NCBI GenBank assembly: GCA_026391355.1
Contig: JAPLDH010000038.1
Span: forward strand, 1 to 64,000
Source: Bacteroidota bacterium
Lineage (GTDB): Bacteria; Bacteroidota; Bacteroidia; Bacteroidales; FEN-979
Direction of reading: 5' to 3'
Length of the DNA: 64,000 bases
The translations under genes and the position numbers were made by a program. Each line of letters begins with the position of its first letter. Positions within the stretch are counted from its first letter, which is position 1. Below, piece after piece: positions 25,985-36,000 of this stretch. The notes beneath the pieces are model-generated. The model saw nothing but the letters and a program-made list of their open reading frames with translations, was not told where the DNA came from and did no database searches.

Positions 25985-26827
25985 ATGAAAAACCACAGGG
26001 TCCGCTTCATGAGGACATTCACCGTTATCATCATCATCATCATTGCTGCTAACTACGGTTGCACCCCTTCCAAACATAAACCCATGAAAATAGCCGTCTC
26101 CAAAGCAACATCAAACTATCTGAACTGGTTAAAGAAAGGAGATTCCACCCTTATCCCGGTGAATATGTTTGACATGCCTTTCGATTCGGCGGTCAGGGAA
26201 CTGGAACGCTGTTCAGGTCTGCTGCTGACAGGGGGCGAAGATGTTCAGCCTGCTATCTATGGGAAGGAATCGGAAATAGATATCTGTTCAGAGACCGATC
26301 CCCACCGTGATACCCTTGAGTTAAAACTGATCATGAAAGCGCTCGATTTGAAGATGCCGATTCTCGGTATCTGCCGTGGTGAGCAGATCCTTAACCTTGC
26401 ATTGGGAGGTACATTGATAACCGATATCCCAAGCTACCTCAGTACCGCACGAACAACTGGTTATGTCTCTCCCGAAATCAGCCATATGAGTGAAGACCGG
26501 TACCTGTTGAGTCATTCAGTGAAAATCCATAAAAACACATTTCTTCATGAGATTTTGGGCTGCGATTCCGGTTTGGTGACAAGCACGCACCATCAGGCGG
26601 TCGAAAAGACAGCCCCGGGATTGATCGTCAGCGCAATTGCCCCTGACGGAATTCCGGAGGCCATTGAATGGAAAAATCTTTCCGATAAACCCTTCCTGAT
26701 CGGGATCCAATGGCACCCTGAACGCATGGATACGGCAAATCCATTATCAGGTCATGTACTGAAAGCATTTCTGGTACATGCAAGAGAATATTCAGTCAGG
26801 CAACAGGCAATAGGAAATAGGCAATAG
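25985..26827 (+). CDS. Peptidase C26-type gamma-glutamyl hydrolase lipoprotein
   Basis: The ORF track starts at TTG 25961, but ATG at 25985, one base after the trmN6 stop, is the better start. It gives a signal ending in a lipobox-like IAANYGC. The domain is a class I glutamine amidotransferase of the PuuD/C26 group: GLLLTGGEDVQP, the nucleophile Cys in LGICRGEQILNLALGG, and the His-Glu pair in GIQWHPERMD. It probably hydrolyses gamma-glutamyl bonds in the periplasm or at the cell surface. The last residues, RQQAIGNRQ, and the stop codon are encoded by a GGCAATA-type repeat array. Confidence 0.85.
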   Translation: MKNHRVRFMRTFTVIIIIIIAANYGCTPSKHKPMKIAVSKATSNYLNWLKKGDSTLIPVNMFDMPFDSAVRELERCSGLLLTGGEDVQPAIYGKESEIDICSETDPHRDTLELKLIMKALDLKMPILGICRGEQILNLALGGTLITDIPSYLSTARTTGYVSPEISHMSEDRYLLSHSVKIHKNTFLHEILGCDSGLVTSTHHQAVEKTAPGLIVSAIAPDGIPEAIEWKNLSDKPFLIGIQWHPERMDTANPLSGHVLKAFLVHAREYSVRQQAIGNRQ

Positions 26828-26830
26828 GAA
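26798..26830. repeat. 7-bp-period repeat forming the 3' end of the C26 hydrolase gene
   Basis: GGCAACA-GGCAATA-GGAAATA-GGCAATA units. The TAG stop of the hydrolase lies in the last unit. Same heptamer as at 3605-3634. Confidence 0.75.
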
Positions 26831-26857
26831 GTAATGTGTTAAATTTCTCAAAAAATA

Positions 26858-27523
26858 ATGGCAATCAAAATTTGTAACCCGATTTTTTGTCTTCCACTTG
26901 TTATCTTATTGCAGAGTTGCACCCACGTAAAAATGGAGTTTTACCCGAACGGAACTAAGAAATCCGAAATCCATGTTAAAGGTGAATCATACGAGGGTAA
27001 AGCTACCTGGTGGTTTGAGGACGGCAAGAAACAATTGGAATGTTACTACACCAACAACCTTCTCGACAGCACTCTGACCCGCTGGTACAATAACGGGAAC
27101 ATCCAGGAACAAGCACACTACAGGAACGACAAACAGGAAGGAGCATTTTCAGACTGGGACAGGAGCGGAAAACTAGTCTTAAAAGGAACATATAAGAATG
27201 GAATGTTGGATGGAAAATTCCTGGAATGGTACCCCGGCGGAACACACAAGGTGGAAGGGCAGTTCAAACAAGGGAACTATGATGGTCTTTGGCTTTATTT
27301 CGATTATACAGGACGATTGATTGGTGAAGGCATATTCTCAAACGGCAATGGAAAACAGACTGCATATTACGACGATGGCCAGGTGAAGGAGGTGCTGACA
27401 TATAAAGACAATAAAAAGGACGGTGAAGCACGTTACTACAACATGGAAGGCAAGCTCACGACCATCAAGACCTATCGCGCAGATACCCTGCTGGAGATCA
27501 GGAATCCTGCTGACAAACCATAA
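26858..27523 (+). CDS. MORN/YwqK-type repeat lipoprotein
   Basis: 221 residues. An N-terminal signal ends in the lipobox LLQSC. The rest consists of about eight MORN-like units such as MEFYPNGTKKSEIHVKGESYEG, WWFEDGKKQLECYYTNNLLD and WYPGGTHKVEGQFKQGNYDG, the pattern annotated as YwqK-family antitoxin-like in databases. In this setting a cell-envelope scaffold role is more likely than an antitoxin role. No partner toxin is adjacent. Confidence 0.82.
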   Translation: MAIKICNPIFCLPLVILLQSCTHVKMEFYPNGTKKSEIHVKGESYEGKATWWFEDGKKQLECYYTNNLLDSTLTRWYNNGNIQEQAHYRNDKQEGAFSDWDRSGKLVLKGTYKNGMLDGKFLEWYPGGTHKVEGQFKQGNYDGLWLYFDYTGRLIGEGIFSNGNGKQTAYYDDGQVKEVLTYKDNKKDGEARYYNMEGKLTTIKTYRADTLLEIRNPADKP

Positions 27524-27592
27524 TAGTCTTTCTTTACTTCCTCTTACGTGTTTGTGGCTGTATAAAACATAAAGATTTAATTTAAAACCGTG

Positions 27593-27656
27593 TAAGACGC
27601 AGAGACGCAAAGAATTCAATTTCAATAAATTATTTCTCTGCGCCTTTGCGCCTTAG
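27593..27656. terminator. Hairpin made of GCGCAAAG-type repeats
   Basis: TAAGACGCAGAGACGCAAAG pairs imperfectly with CTCTGCGCCTTTGCGCCTTA across a 24-nt loop. It lies downstream of the MORN lipoprotein gene and could terminate its transcript. The arms have an 8-bp internal period. Confidence 0.5.
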
Positions 27657-27764
27657 CGGTGAAATAATACTTTTTGGACATCTCCGCTGCGTGGTGGGCT
27701 GTGTTTGCCAGAAAAAGTTTGATATAAACAAGAAAAAGACCTTGAAGAAAAATTCCGGCCTTTT

Positions 27765-27796
27765 CTTGGTTAAATATTTTAATCCCATTACCTTTG
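27765..27796 (+). promoter_or_regulatory. Promoter of gdhA
   Basis: TTG at 27766-27768, a 20-nt spacer and TACCTTTG at 27789-27796 match the Bacteroidota consensus well, leaving a leader of about 70 nt before the gdhA ATG. Confidence 0.6.
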
Positions 27797-27819
27797 CCGC
27801 CTGATTTTCCGGACATTAA

Positions 27820-29211
<1,392 letters not shown>

Positions 29212-29217
29212 AATTAC

Positions 29218-29285
29218 GAATATGCGAATGACGAATGACGAATAAAAATTCATTCCCGATTCGTCATTCTCATATTCGCATATTC
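29218..29285. terminator. gdhA terminator-like hairpin built from 7-bp units
   Basis: GAATATGCGAATGACGAATGACGAAT (29218-29243) pairs with ATTCGTCATTCTCATATTCGCATATTC (29259-29285), a stem of about 25 bp starting 7 nt after the gdhA stop. The arms consist of GAATGAC/GAATATG units. There is no strong U-run after it. Confidence 0.6.
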
Positions 29286-29305
29286 CCCTGCGTTTCTTTT
29301 TTCTT

Positions 29306-29313
29306 TACTTTTG
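29306..29313 (+). promoter_or_regulatory. -7 element upstream of the BatA gene
   Basis: TACTTTTG matches TAnnTTTG, 30 nt before the ATG. The -33 region is not recognisable. Confidence 0.4.
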
Positions 29314-29343
29314 CTTCTCTCATCCATACTTAATTGGTGAATC

Positions 29344-31413
29344 ATGGGTTTTGCAAATCCTTTGTTCCTTATTGCACTTTCGGCGCTCGCAATCCCTGTC
29401 ATCATCCATCTTTTTAACTTCCGCAGGTTTAAGAAAATCTACTTCACCAATGTCAGGTTCATCGCCGAGATCAAGCAGGAGACCAGGAAACGCTCCCAGC
29501 TTAAACATCTTCTGATCCTCCTTATGCGGCTCCTCGCGATTGCCTGTCTTGTACTGGCTTTTGCACAACCTTATCTTCCTTCACCCATGCAGTATAAAAA
29601 ATATAGCGGCAAACAGATTGTCAGCATCTATATTGACAACTCATTCAGCCTGGAAGCCCTTGCTTCCGGCGGACGACTGCTCGACCTTGCAAAGACAAAA
29701 GCCCATGAGATTGCAGATGCCTATAACCCTTCCGACCTGTTTCAATTATTAACTAACGATTTTGAAGGACGGCACCAGCGGTTTGTGAATCGTGAAGAAT
29801 TGAAAACCCTGGTCGACGAAGTGCAGATCAGCCCTGCTTTACATACCATCCCGGAGGTGATAAAGAAACAAAACAGCATGTTGGAAGATGTGAATGGAAG
29901 AAACCGTTCTGCTTATATCATTTCCGATTTTCAGAAATCCACTGCCCGTATCGGATCAGTAAAGAGCGATACCTCTGTCGCTTATTTCTTTATCCCTGTT
30001 ATTGCTGAGAAAGTCAACAACCTTTATATCGATTCTGCCTGGTTTGATTCCCCTGTACAACAACCCAACCAGGCAGTAAAACTAAAGGTAAGGATCAGAA
30101 ACTGCTCGGATGAATCATTTGAAAAGCTGCCGTTGAAACTCCTGGTGAACAATGTGCAGAAAGGGTTAGCAAGCTTTTCTGTTTCACCCCGCGGTGATGC
30201 CATTGTTGTTCTTCCTTTTACAAACAATGCAAAGGGTATCCAGTACGGAACACTGCAGATCACTGATTACCCGGTAACATGGGACGATAACTTCTACTTC
30301 TCCTATCCTGTAAACCCGGCCATTCCTGTCCTGAGCATTAACGGAGATAAGGTGAATGTTTACCTGGATGCACTTTTCAGGAATGATACTGCCTTCACCT
30401 TTACAAACGCTTCTGAAAAGCAGTTGGATTACTCCTCTTTTGTTCATTATCCACTGATCATACTGAACAGCATTGATGAGATCTCATCGGGTCTCGGCCA
30501 GGAGATCACCCGGTATATCAAGCAAGGCGGAAATGTCGTGATCTTTCCGTCAGACAAGATCAATACAGGGAATTACAAGACGTTCCTTTCATCCCTCACC
30601 CTGCCCTGGTTTTCGGGATTGGATACAAACCGTCAGCGGATCGGTGAAGTCAATGCAGAAAGCCGGATTTTCAATGATGTATTCCTAAAGGATGCAAACG
30701 GGAAGGTACACCTCCCGGAAAATGTGGATCTCCCGATGGTGTTTCGTCATTACCCTGAAAACGCCTCCATTCGTTCAGGAACAGAAAACCTGCTGAAGCT
30801 ACAGAACGGTCAATGTTTCCTATCCGTAACCGGGATAGAAAAAGGAAAAGTTTATCTCTTCTCAGCACCTCTCGACGAGAAATTTACCAGCTTCCCAAAA
30901 CACTCCCTGTTCGTTCCAACCCTTTACAAAATCGCCTTGCTAAGTCAGCCGGACATCCCGTTGTATTATAACATTGATGCGGGTAATGCCATCAACATCA
31001 CGGCCGATTCCCTGAAGGGCAGGGAAGTATATAAGATCAGCAAACCCGGCACAAATTTCGAGATCATCCCCGAAATGCGTTCTGTCGGACAGGAGATGGT
31101 GATGTTTCCCCACGACCAGATCAAAGAAGCAGGCCACTATAACGTTTCTGCAGATCATACAACTTTGCTCGGACTTGCGTTTAATTACAATCGCATTGAA
31201 TCCGACCTCACATGCTTGACTCCTGCCGAATTAGAGAAAGATCTTAAGCAGACCCGGATCCGGTATTTTGCTGTCCTTCCCGCCAAAAAGGTTCCCCTTA
31301 CCAAACAGATCTACCAAATGAGCCAGGGAACGGCACTGTGGAAATATTTTATTATTCTCACTTTGCTGTTTATTGCCGGAGAGATATTGTTGGTGAGGCT
31401 GTTAAAGGAGTAA
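29344..31413 (+). CDS. BatA-domain membrane protein with VWA-like region
   Basis: 689 residues. The N-terminus FANPLFLIALSALAIPVIIHLFNFRRFKKIYFTNVRFI is the classical BatA domain with the first helix. A second helix lies near 57-76 (LLILLMRLLAIACLVLAFAQPYL), and a degenerate von Willebrand A-type fold starts at IVSIYIDNSFSLEA. A periplasmic beta-rich region follows, and a last helix lies near 665-685 (YFIILTLLFIAGEILLVRL). BatA proteins are part of Bacteroidota aerotolerance/stress clusters with MoxR and DUF58; here the gene stands alone. Confidence 0.88.
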   Translation: MGFANPLFLIALSALAIPVIIHLFNFRRFKKIYFTNVRFIAEIKQETRKRSQLKHLLILLMRLLAIACLVLAFAQPYLPSPMQYKKYSGKQIVSIYIDNSFSLEALASGGRLLDLAKTKAHEIADAYNPSDLFQLLTNDFEGRHQRFVNREELKTLVDEVQISPALHTIPEVIKKQNSMLEDVNGRNRSAYIISDFQKSTARIGSVKSDTSVAYFFIPVIAEKVNNLYIDSAWFDSPVQQPNQAVKLKVRIRNCSDESFEKLPLKLLVNNVQKGLASFSVSPRGDAIVVLPFTNNAKGIQYGTLQITDYPVTWDDNFYFSYPVNPAIPVLSINGDKVNVYLDALFRNDTAFTFTNASEKQLDYSSFVHYPLIILNSIDEISSGLGQEITRYIKQGGNVVIFPSDKINTGNYKTFLSSLTLPWFSGLDTNRQRIGEVNAESRIFNDVFLKDANGKVHLPENVDLPMVFRHYPENASIRSGTENLLKLQNGQCFLSVTGIEKGKVYLFSAPLDEKFTSFPKHSLFVPTLYKIALLSQPDIPLYYNIDAGNAINITADSLKGREVYKISKPGTNFEIIPEMRSVGQEMVMFPHDQIKEAGHYNVSADHTTLLGLAFNYNRIESDLTCLTPAELEKDLKQTRIRYFAVLPAKKVPLTKQIYQMSQGTALWKYFIILTLLFIAGEILLVRLLKE

Positions 31414-31417
31414 CAAG

Positions 31418-31504
31418 GTGACACAGTAACACAGTAACACAGTAACAGAATGTCAAAACACTTTTCTTCTCTTTGTCACTCTGTTACTATGTCACTGTGT
31501 CACT
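31418..31504. terminator. Hairpin made of CACAGTAA repeats downstream of the BatA gene
   Basis: GTGACACAGTAACACAGTAACACAGTAACAG pairs with GTCACTCTGTTACTATGTCACTGTGTCAC. The arms have an 8-bp period. It lies 5 nt after the BatA stop codon and is followed by a long T-run (31507-31515), so it could work as an intrinsic terminator. It shares GTGACAC with the valS 3' repeat. Confidence 0.6.
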
Positions 31505-31529
31505 ACTTTTTTTTTCCCAAAAATCTCCA

Positions 31530-31537
31530 TAGGTTTG
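31530..31537 (+). promoter_or_regulatory. -7 element of the GT2 gene
   Basis: TAGGTTTG matches TAnnTTTG. It overlaps the TTG at 31535 used by the ORF track as a start, supporting the downstream ATG at 31565 as the true start. Confidence 0.45.
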
Positions 31538-31564
31538 TACAGAATTAACAAAACCCAAACCCCT

Positions 31565-32320
31565 ATGTTGCTTAGTAAAAAGGTCGTGGTGGTTCTTCCG
31601 GCCTACAACGCTGAAAAGACGCTGGAAAACACCTACAATGAAATTCCTTTCGATATCGTCGATGATGTCATCCTCGTGGATGATGCCAGTAAAGACAATA
31701 CTGTTGAAGTTGCCCGCAGGATCGGAATTAAAACCATCATCCGGCACGAGCAGAACAAAGGCTATGGCGCCAACCAGAAATCCTGTTATGATAAGGCACT
31801 TGAACTGAATGCCGATATCGTGATCATGCTCCACCCCGATTATCAATACACCCCCCGGCTGATCCATTCCATGTCATATCTCATCGCCTTTGATCTCTAC
31901 CCGGTAGTACTTGGATCCCGTATCCTTGGCAGGGGCGCGCTGAAAGGTGGTATGCCCCGGTACAAGTATATTTTCAACCGCCTTCTTACCCTCAGCCAGA
32001 ACATACTGATCCGGGCCAAGCTATCCGAATACCATACAGGCTACCGTGCCTTTTCACGAGAGGTTTTGGAGCACATCAACTACCACGCAAACTCCAACGA
32101 CTTCGTTTTCGACAACCAGATGCTCTCCCAGATCCTTTTCCACGGCTATGACATCGCCGAGATCACCTGCCCCACCAAATACTTCGAAGAGGCCTCCTCC
32201 ATCAACTTCCGCCGTAGCATGAAGTATGGATTGGGAGTCCTTGGCACCTCATTCAAACATGCGTTGCAGAAGATGGGGGTGAGGAGGTTTAGGATCTATG
32301 AGCCTATGACGCAAGCTTAA
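31565..32320 (+). CDS. Glycosyltransferase family 2 (dolichyl-phosphate-mannose-synthase-like)
   Basis: 251 residues from ATG 31565. The GT-A fold motifs are [31 protein letters not shown], the [19 protein letters not shown] segment, and the metal-binding region [11 protein letters not shown], where DPD/DxD is replaced by HPDYQ. No membrane helix at the C-terminus. It probably transfers a sugar from a nucleotide donor to a lipid carrier. It ends the higher-GC part of the window; an AT-rich spacer follows. Confidence 0.9.
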   Translation: MLLSKKVVVVLPAYNAEKTLENTYNEIPFDIVDDVILVDDASKDNTVEVARRIGIKTIIRHEQNKGYGANQKSCYDKALELNADIVIMLHPDYQYTPRLIHSMSYLIAFDLYPVVLGSRILGRGALKGGMPRYKYIFNRLLTLSQNILIRAKLSEYHTGYRAFSREVLEHINYHANSNDFVFDNQMLSQILFHGYDIAEITCPTKYFEEASSINFRRSMKYGLGVLGTSFKHALQKMGVRRFRIYEPMTQA

Positions 32321-32701
32321 ATATACATTTTTCTATCTTCTTGATATACTATACGATAGCAATTATTTTTAAGATTTTTATATTTTATTTTTTAAAATAC
32401 ATTGTTTTTCGATTAATATTCATAATTTTAAGCGCTTTACTTTTCATTTATTCTTTTGATATTAAAGATAAATTTTAGGTATCACACACGATACTCATAA
32501 AAGATAATACCTTACTGCATTTTATGCGGTAATACATTATGCTGCTTTGAATTAGTTTTTTGTTCTTATATACATTAACTTTTAATTTTAATCTATCGAA
32601 CAAATCTACTTTACTGCTAATCAAAAAATTTTTGATGTCATAAGAACCTAAAACTTCCTGGACTTCATATTTATTAAGTTTAACCTTAATTCAGGAAGAC
32701 A
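32321..32701. other. AT-rich 381-bp spacer before the adhesin locus
   Basis: No coding potential was seen. It holds a weak hairpin (TTACTGCAT/ATGCGGTAA, 32512-32532), which might end the GT2 transcript, and a 7-bp inverted repeat just before the adhesin start codon. Its strong AT bias separates the GT2 gene from the 31-kb envelope locus and probably contains that locus's promoter, though no clean TTTG/TAnnTTTG pair was found (TAAGTTTA near 32676 is the closest). Confidence 0.4.
32654..32698 (+). promoter_or_regulatory. Inverted repeat covering the adhesin ribosome-binding region
   Basis: CTTCCTG (32654-32660) is complementary to CAGGAAG (32692-32698), which ends 3 nt before the ATG. A hairpin here would hide the AGGAAG Shine-Dalgarno-like sequence. 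Seven base pairs could arise by chance. Confidence 0.3.
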
Positions 32702-32893
32702 ATGAAAAAGGTAATATTATTCTTTCTTTGCATCATTATCGGGACTCACTTTTCTTTTTCCCAGGTTGCCATAAACCAGGATGGCACATTACCGGATAGT
32801 TCAGCTATGCTGGATATAAAATCAATTACAAAAGGGTTGCTTGTTCCACGAATGACAACAGGGCAACGTGACCTGATCTCTAATCCCGCGTAA
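32702..32893 (+). pseudogene. N-terminal part of the tail-fibre-like adhesin, cut by an in-frame TAA
   Basis: 63 codons: a signal peptide (MKKVILFFLCIIIGTHFSFSQ), then VAINQDGTLPDSSAMLDIKSITKGLLVPRMTTGQRDLISNPA. In Bacteroidota fibre and adhesin proteins this head region normally continues NPAEGLLIF. Here GAA (or similar) is replaced by TAA at 32891-32893, and the expected continuation GLLIFSTSDNKFYFNQGTPT follows at once in the same frame. The downstream ORF at 33077 is in this frame, so the two are one gene of about 2000 codons split by a single stop. Confidence 0.8.
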
Positions 32894-33076
32894 GGATTAC
32901 TCATTTTCTCTACCAGCGATAACAAGTTTTATTTTAACCAGGGTACTCCTACTTCAAAGAACTGGGTTGCTATAGAAGGTCAATGGATCACTGTCGGAAA
33001 TAATATATATTATCCTGGTGGTAATGTCGGTATCGGGGTAAGCACCCCCGGAAAGCAACTTGAACTGACAAAATCA

Positions 33077-36000
33077 ATGAAATTGCCCGAAACTACTGAT
33101 GATTCAACGGGAGTGATCTATAAAGGTCCTTATCCTTTTTTACATGATTACGGTACGCGAAATGTTTTTCTCGGCCAGAATGCGGGCAATTTCTTGATGA
33201 CAGGAAGTAATAATATTGGAATTGGACCATTGTCCCTTTCAGCCAATAGTTCAGGAATGAGTAATGTAGGAATTGGAAGAAACGCTCTATTTTCGAATAC
33301 CTCAGGTAGCTATAATTTCGGGCTTGGCGAAGGCTCTCTTTTTTCAAACACAACAGGAAACTATAATCTTGGTATTGGTTTGTATTCTCTTACAAACCAA
33401 TTACAAAGCAACAGCAATATCGGTATCGGATATTATTCATTGTCTGGGTTAACTTATGGATCCGAGAATACTGCCATAGGAAACCATGCCTTAGAAGGCC
33501 TTACAACAGGTCAAAATAACATAGGAATTGGTAATAATGCTGGTTTAATTAATAACGGTAACTCCAACATTTTTATTGGAAATTCGGCAGGGAAATTTGA
33601 AACCGGTAATAATTCCATAATGTTTGATAACCATGGTGATACCAGGACCAATGAATCAAACGCAAGGAATAATTCTATTTTTTATGCTACCGGTTCCGGT
33701 GCGTCTGATAATATGATCACCTTTAATGGGCGTGTAGGAATCGGAACTATCTCGCCTTCTGTTCAGTTTGAAGTTGCCGGAAATGCCAGGGTTGGAGGAA
33801 CATTAAATGTAGCTGATAAGCTTACCACCATGGCATCATCAACTTCTAATTCGGGTATAATTTTACCACATGGAACGGCGCCTCTTTCACCTGTTAATGG
33901 CGACTTATGGACTACAACTTCTGGATTGTATGGACAGATAAACGGAACAACTATTGGTCCTTTTGAAAATCAACAAAACAAAGCTACCAATCCAACCCTA
34001 GGGGCATCTGATATATATTATCCTTCTCAGAATGCAGTTAAAACTTATGTTGACAATGGTTTGTCGGGTAAACAAAATACGCTGATTACCGGTACATTAA
34101 CATCCACGTCTCCATTAGTGGCCGATGCAATAAGGTCCGTTATAGGCGGCTCTTTAACTTTATCCATGCCTGCTGCTTCGGGTTCTGTTGATGGTTATTT
34201 AACCAAAGACAATTGGACTACATTTAATGGAAAAGCAGATGCCAGTCAAACGATGTATATTGGTACAACGGCTGAAGCAATAAACAGGGCTTCCGGTTCA
34301 CAAACCTTAAATGGCGTCAGCATTGACGGTAATGCAGCAACAGTTACCAATGGGGTTTACACCACAAGTTCATATACTGATCCTTCCTGGATTACCTCTT
34401 TGGCAGGCTCCAAAGTTAGTGGTGATATAGGTGGAAACGCAGGAGGCTTGACAGCCCAGTTCATTGATTGGAATGCTACCTCTGGTGGCTCTTCTATCAA
34501 AAACAAACCAACTCTTACTAGCGGTACGGTGACATCAGTAGCAACAGGATATGGTGTATTAGGCGGACCAATTACCTCAACAGGAACCATACTTGCTGAC
34601 ACGGGTGCTGTTGATGGTTTGGTATCAAAAGTCAGATTTGGACATCCTACTGCATTTCCAACCCTGAATCAGAATACAGAAGGCACAGCGGGGAATGTTA
34701 CTGGAACGGTTGCTATTGCCAACGGTGGAACAGGACAGACCTCAAAGTCAGCAGCTTTTGATGCCCTCAGCCCAATGAGCGCACCTGGTGACATGATTTA
34801 TGGTGGAACTTCAGGCACCGGTACAAGGTTAGTAGCAGGATCTGAAGGACAGCTTTTAACTTTTACAAGTGGCGTCCCTTTCTGGACTCCTCCTGGTTCA
34901 ATATCTGTGGGTAATGCGACAAATTTTACCGGAAGTTTGTCTGGCGATGTTACAGGTACACAAAGCGCCACAACTGTTGCTAAGATCAATGGTGTAACTT
35001 TGGGAAGCACTGCTGCTACCGATAAAAATATCCTGATTGCAAATGGAACTACTTGGTGTAGCCAACCAATGAGCGGTGATATAACCATAGACAATTCCGG
35101 AGGTACGACCATTGGAAGCAACAAAGTAACCTATACCAAGATGCAGACTGTTGGTTCTACAAGTAAACTTTTAGGCAGTTCGGCTACTTCTAATTCTGTT
35201 CAGGAAATAGGCCTTGGCAGTGGCCTTAACATCACAGGAACAACCCTTAATGCTACAGGCGTATCCCCCGATGGTTCTTCCTTACTGAGCGGAAAAATAT
35301 GGTTGGGTAACTCTTCTAACGTAGCTGCACCCGTAACTCCATCTGGTGATGTAACTATTGACAACACCGGCGTTACATCCATAGGTGCAGGTAAGGTTAC
35401 AAACAGCATGCTTGCCGGTTCTATTGACCTGACTTCAAAAGTCGCGAACATTTTACCGGTTGCAAATGGAGGTACCGGAGTTTCTTCATTTGGAAGTACC
35501 AACCGGATACTTTACACTCCGACAACAAATACCCTTTCATGGACTAATACAGCGAGTAACGGGGTGCTTGTTACTGATGGAACCGGTATACCCTCCATTG
35601 GTTCCACGCTTCCATCTGCAGTTCAGGATAATATCACCAGGCTTGGCAATATTACCTCGGGAATCTGGAGTGGAACCGCTATCGGAGTTACAAAGGGTGG
35701 TACAGGGTTAACAGGAGTTTCTCTGGGAGATTTGCTTTATGGTTCAGCCACTAACACTTTAGCAACACTTCCCATAGTTGTATCTCCAACACGTTATCTT
35801 TCTAACACGGGTTCAAGCAACATCCCTGCCTGGGCCCAGGTAGATTTAACCACTGGAGTTACGGGAACGTTACCCATTGGAAATGGAGGAAGTGGAGTGG
35901 CCATACTTGGCAATGCCACTGCAGGGAGCTCCAAAATTAACATAGGAGGCGCCACTTCAGGCCAAGTTATCAAATCCTTTTCAGTAGATGTTATTGAAGC

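Noticed and set aside
31535-31564. TTG start of the GT2 ORF as given in the track
   Set aside because: It lies within the TAGGTTTG promoter element, and the GT2 fold starts right after ATG 31565.
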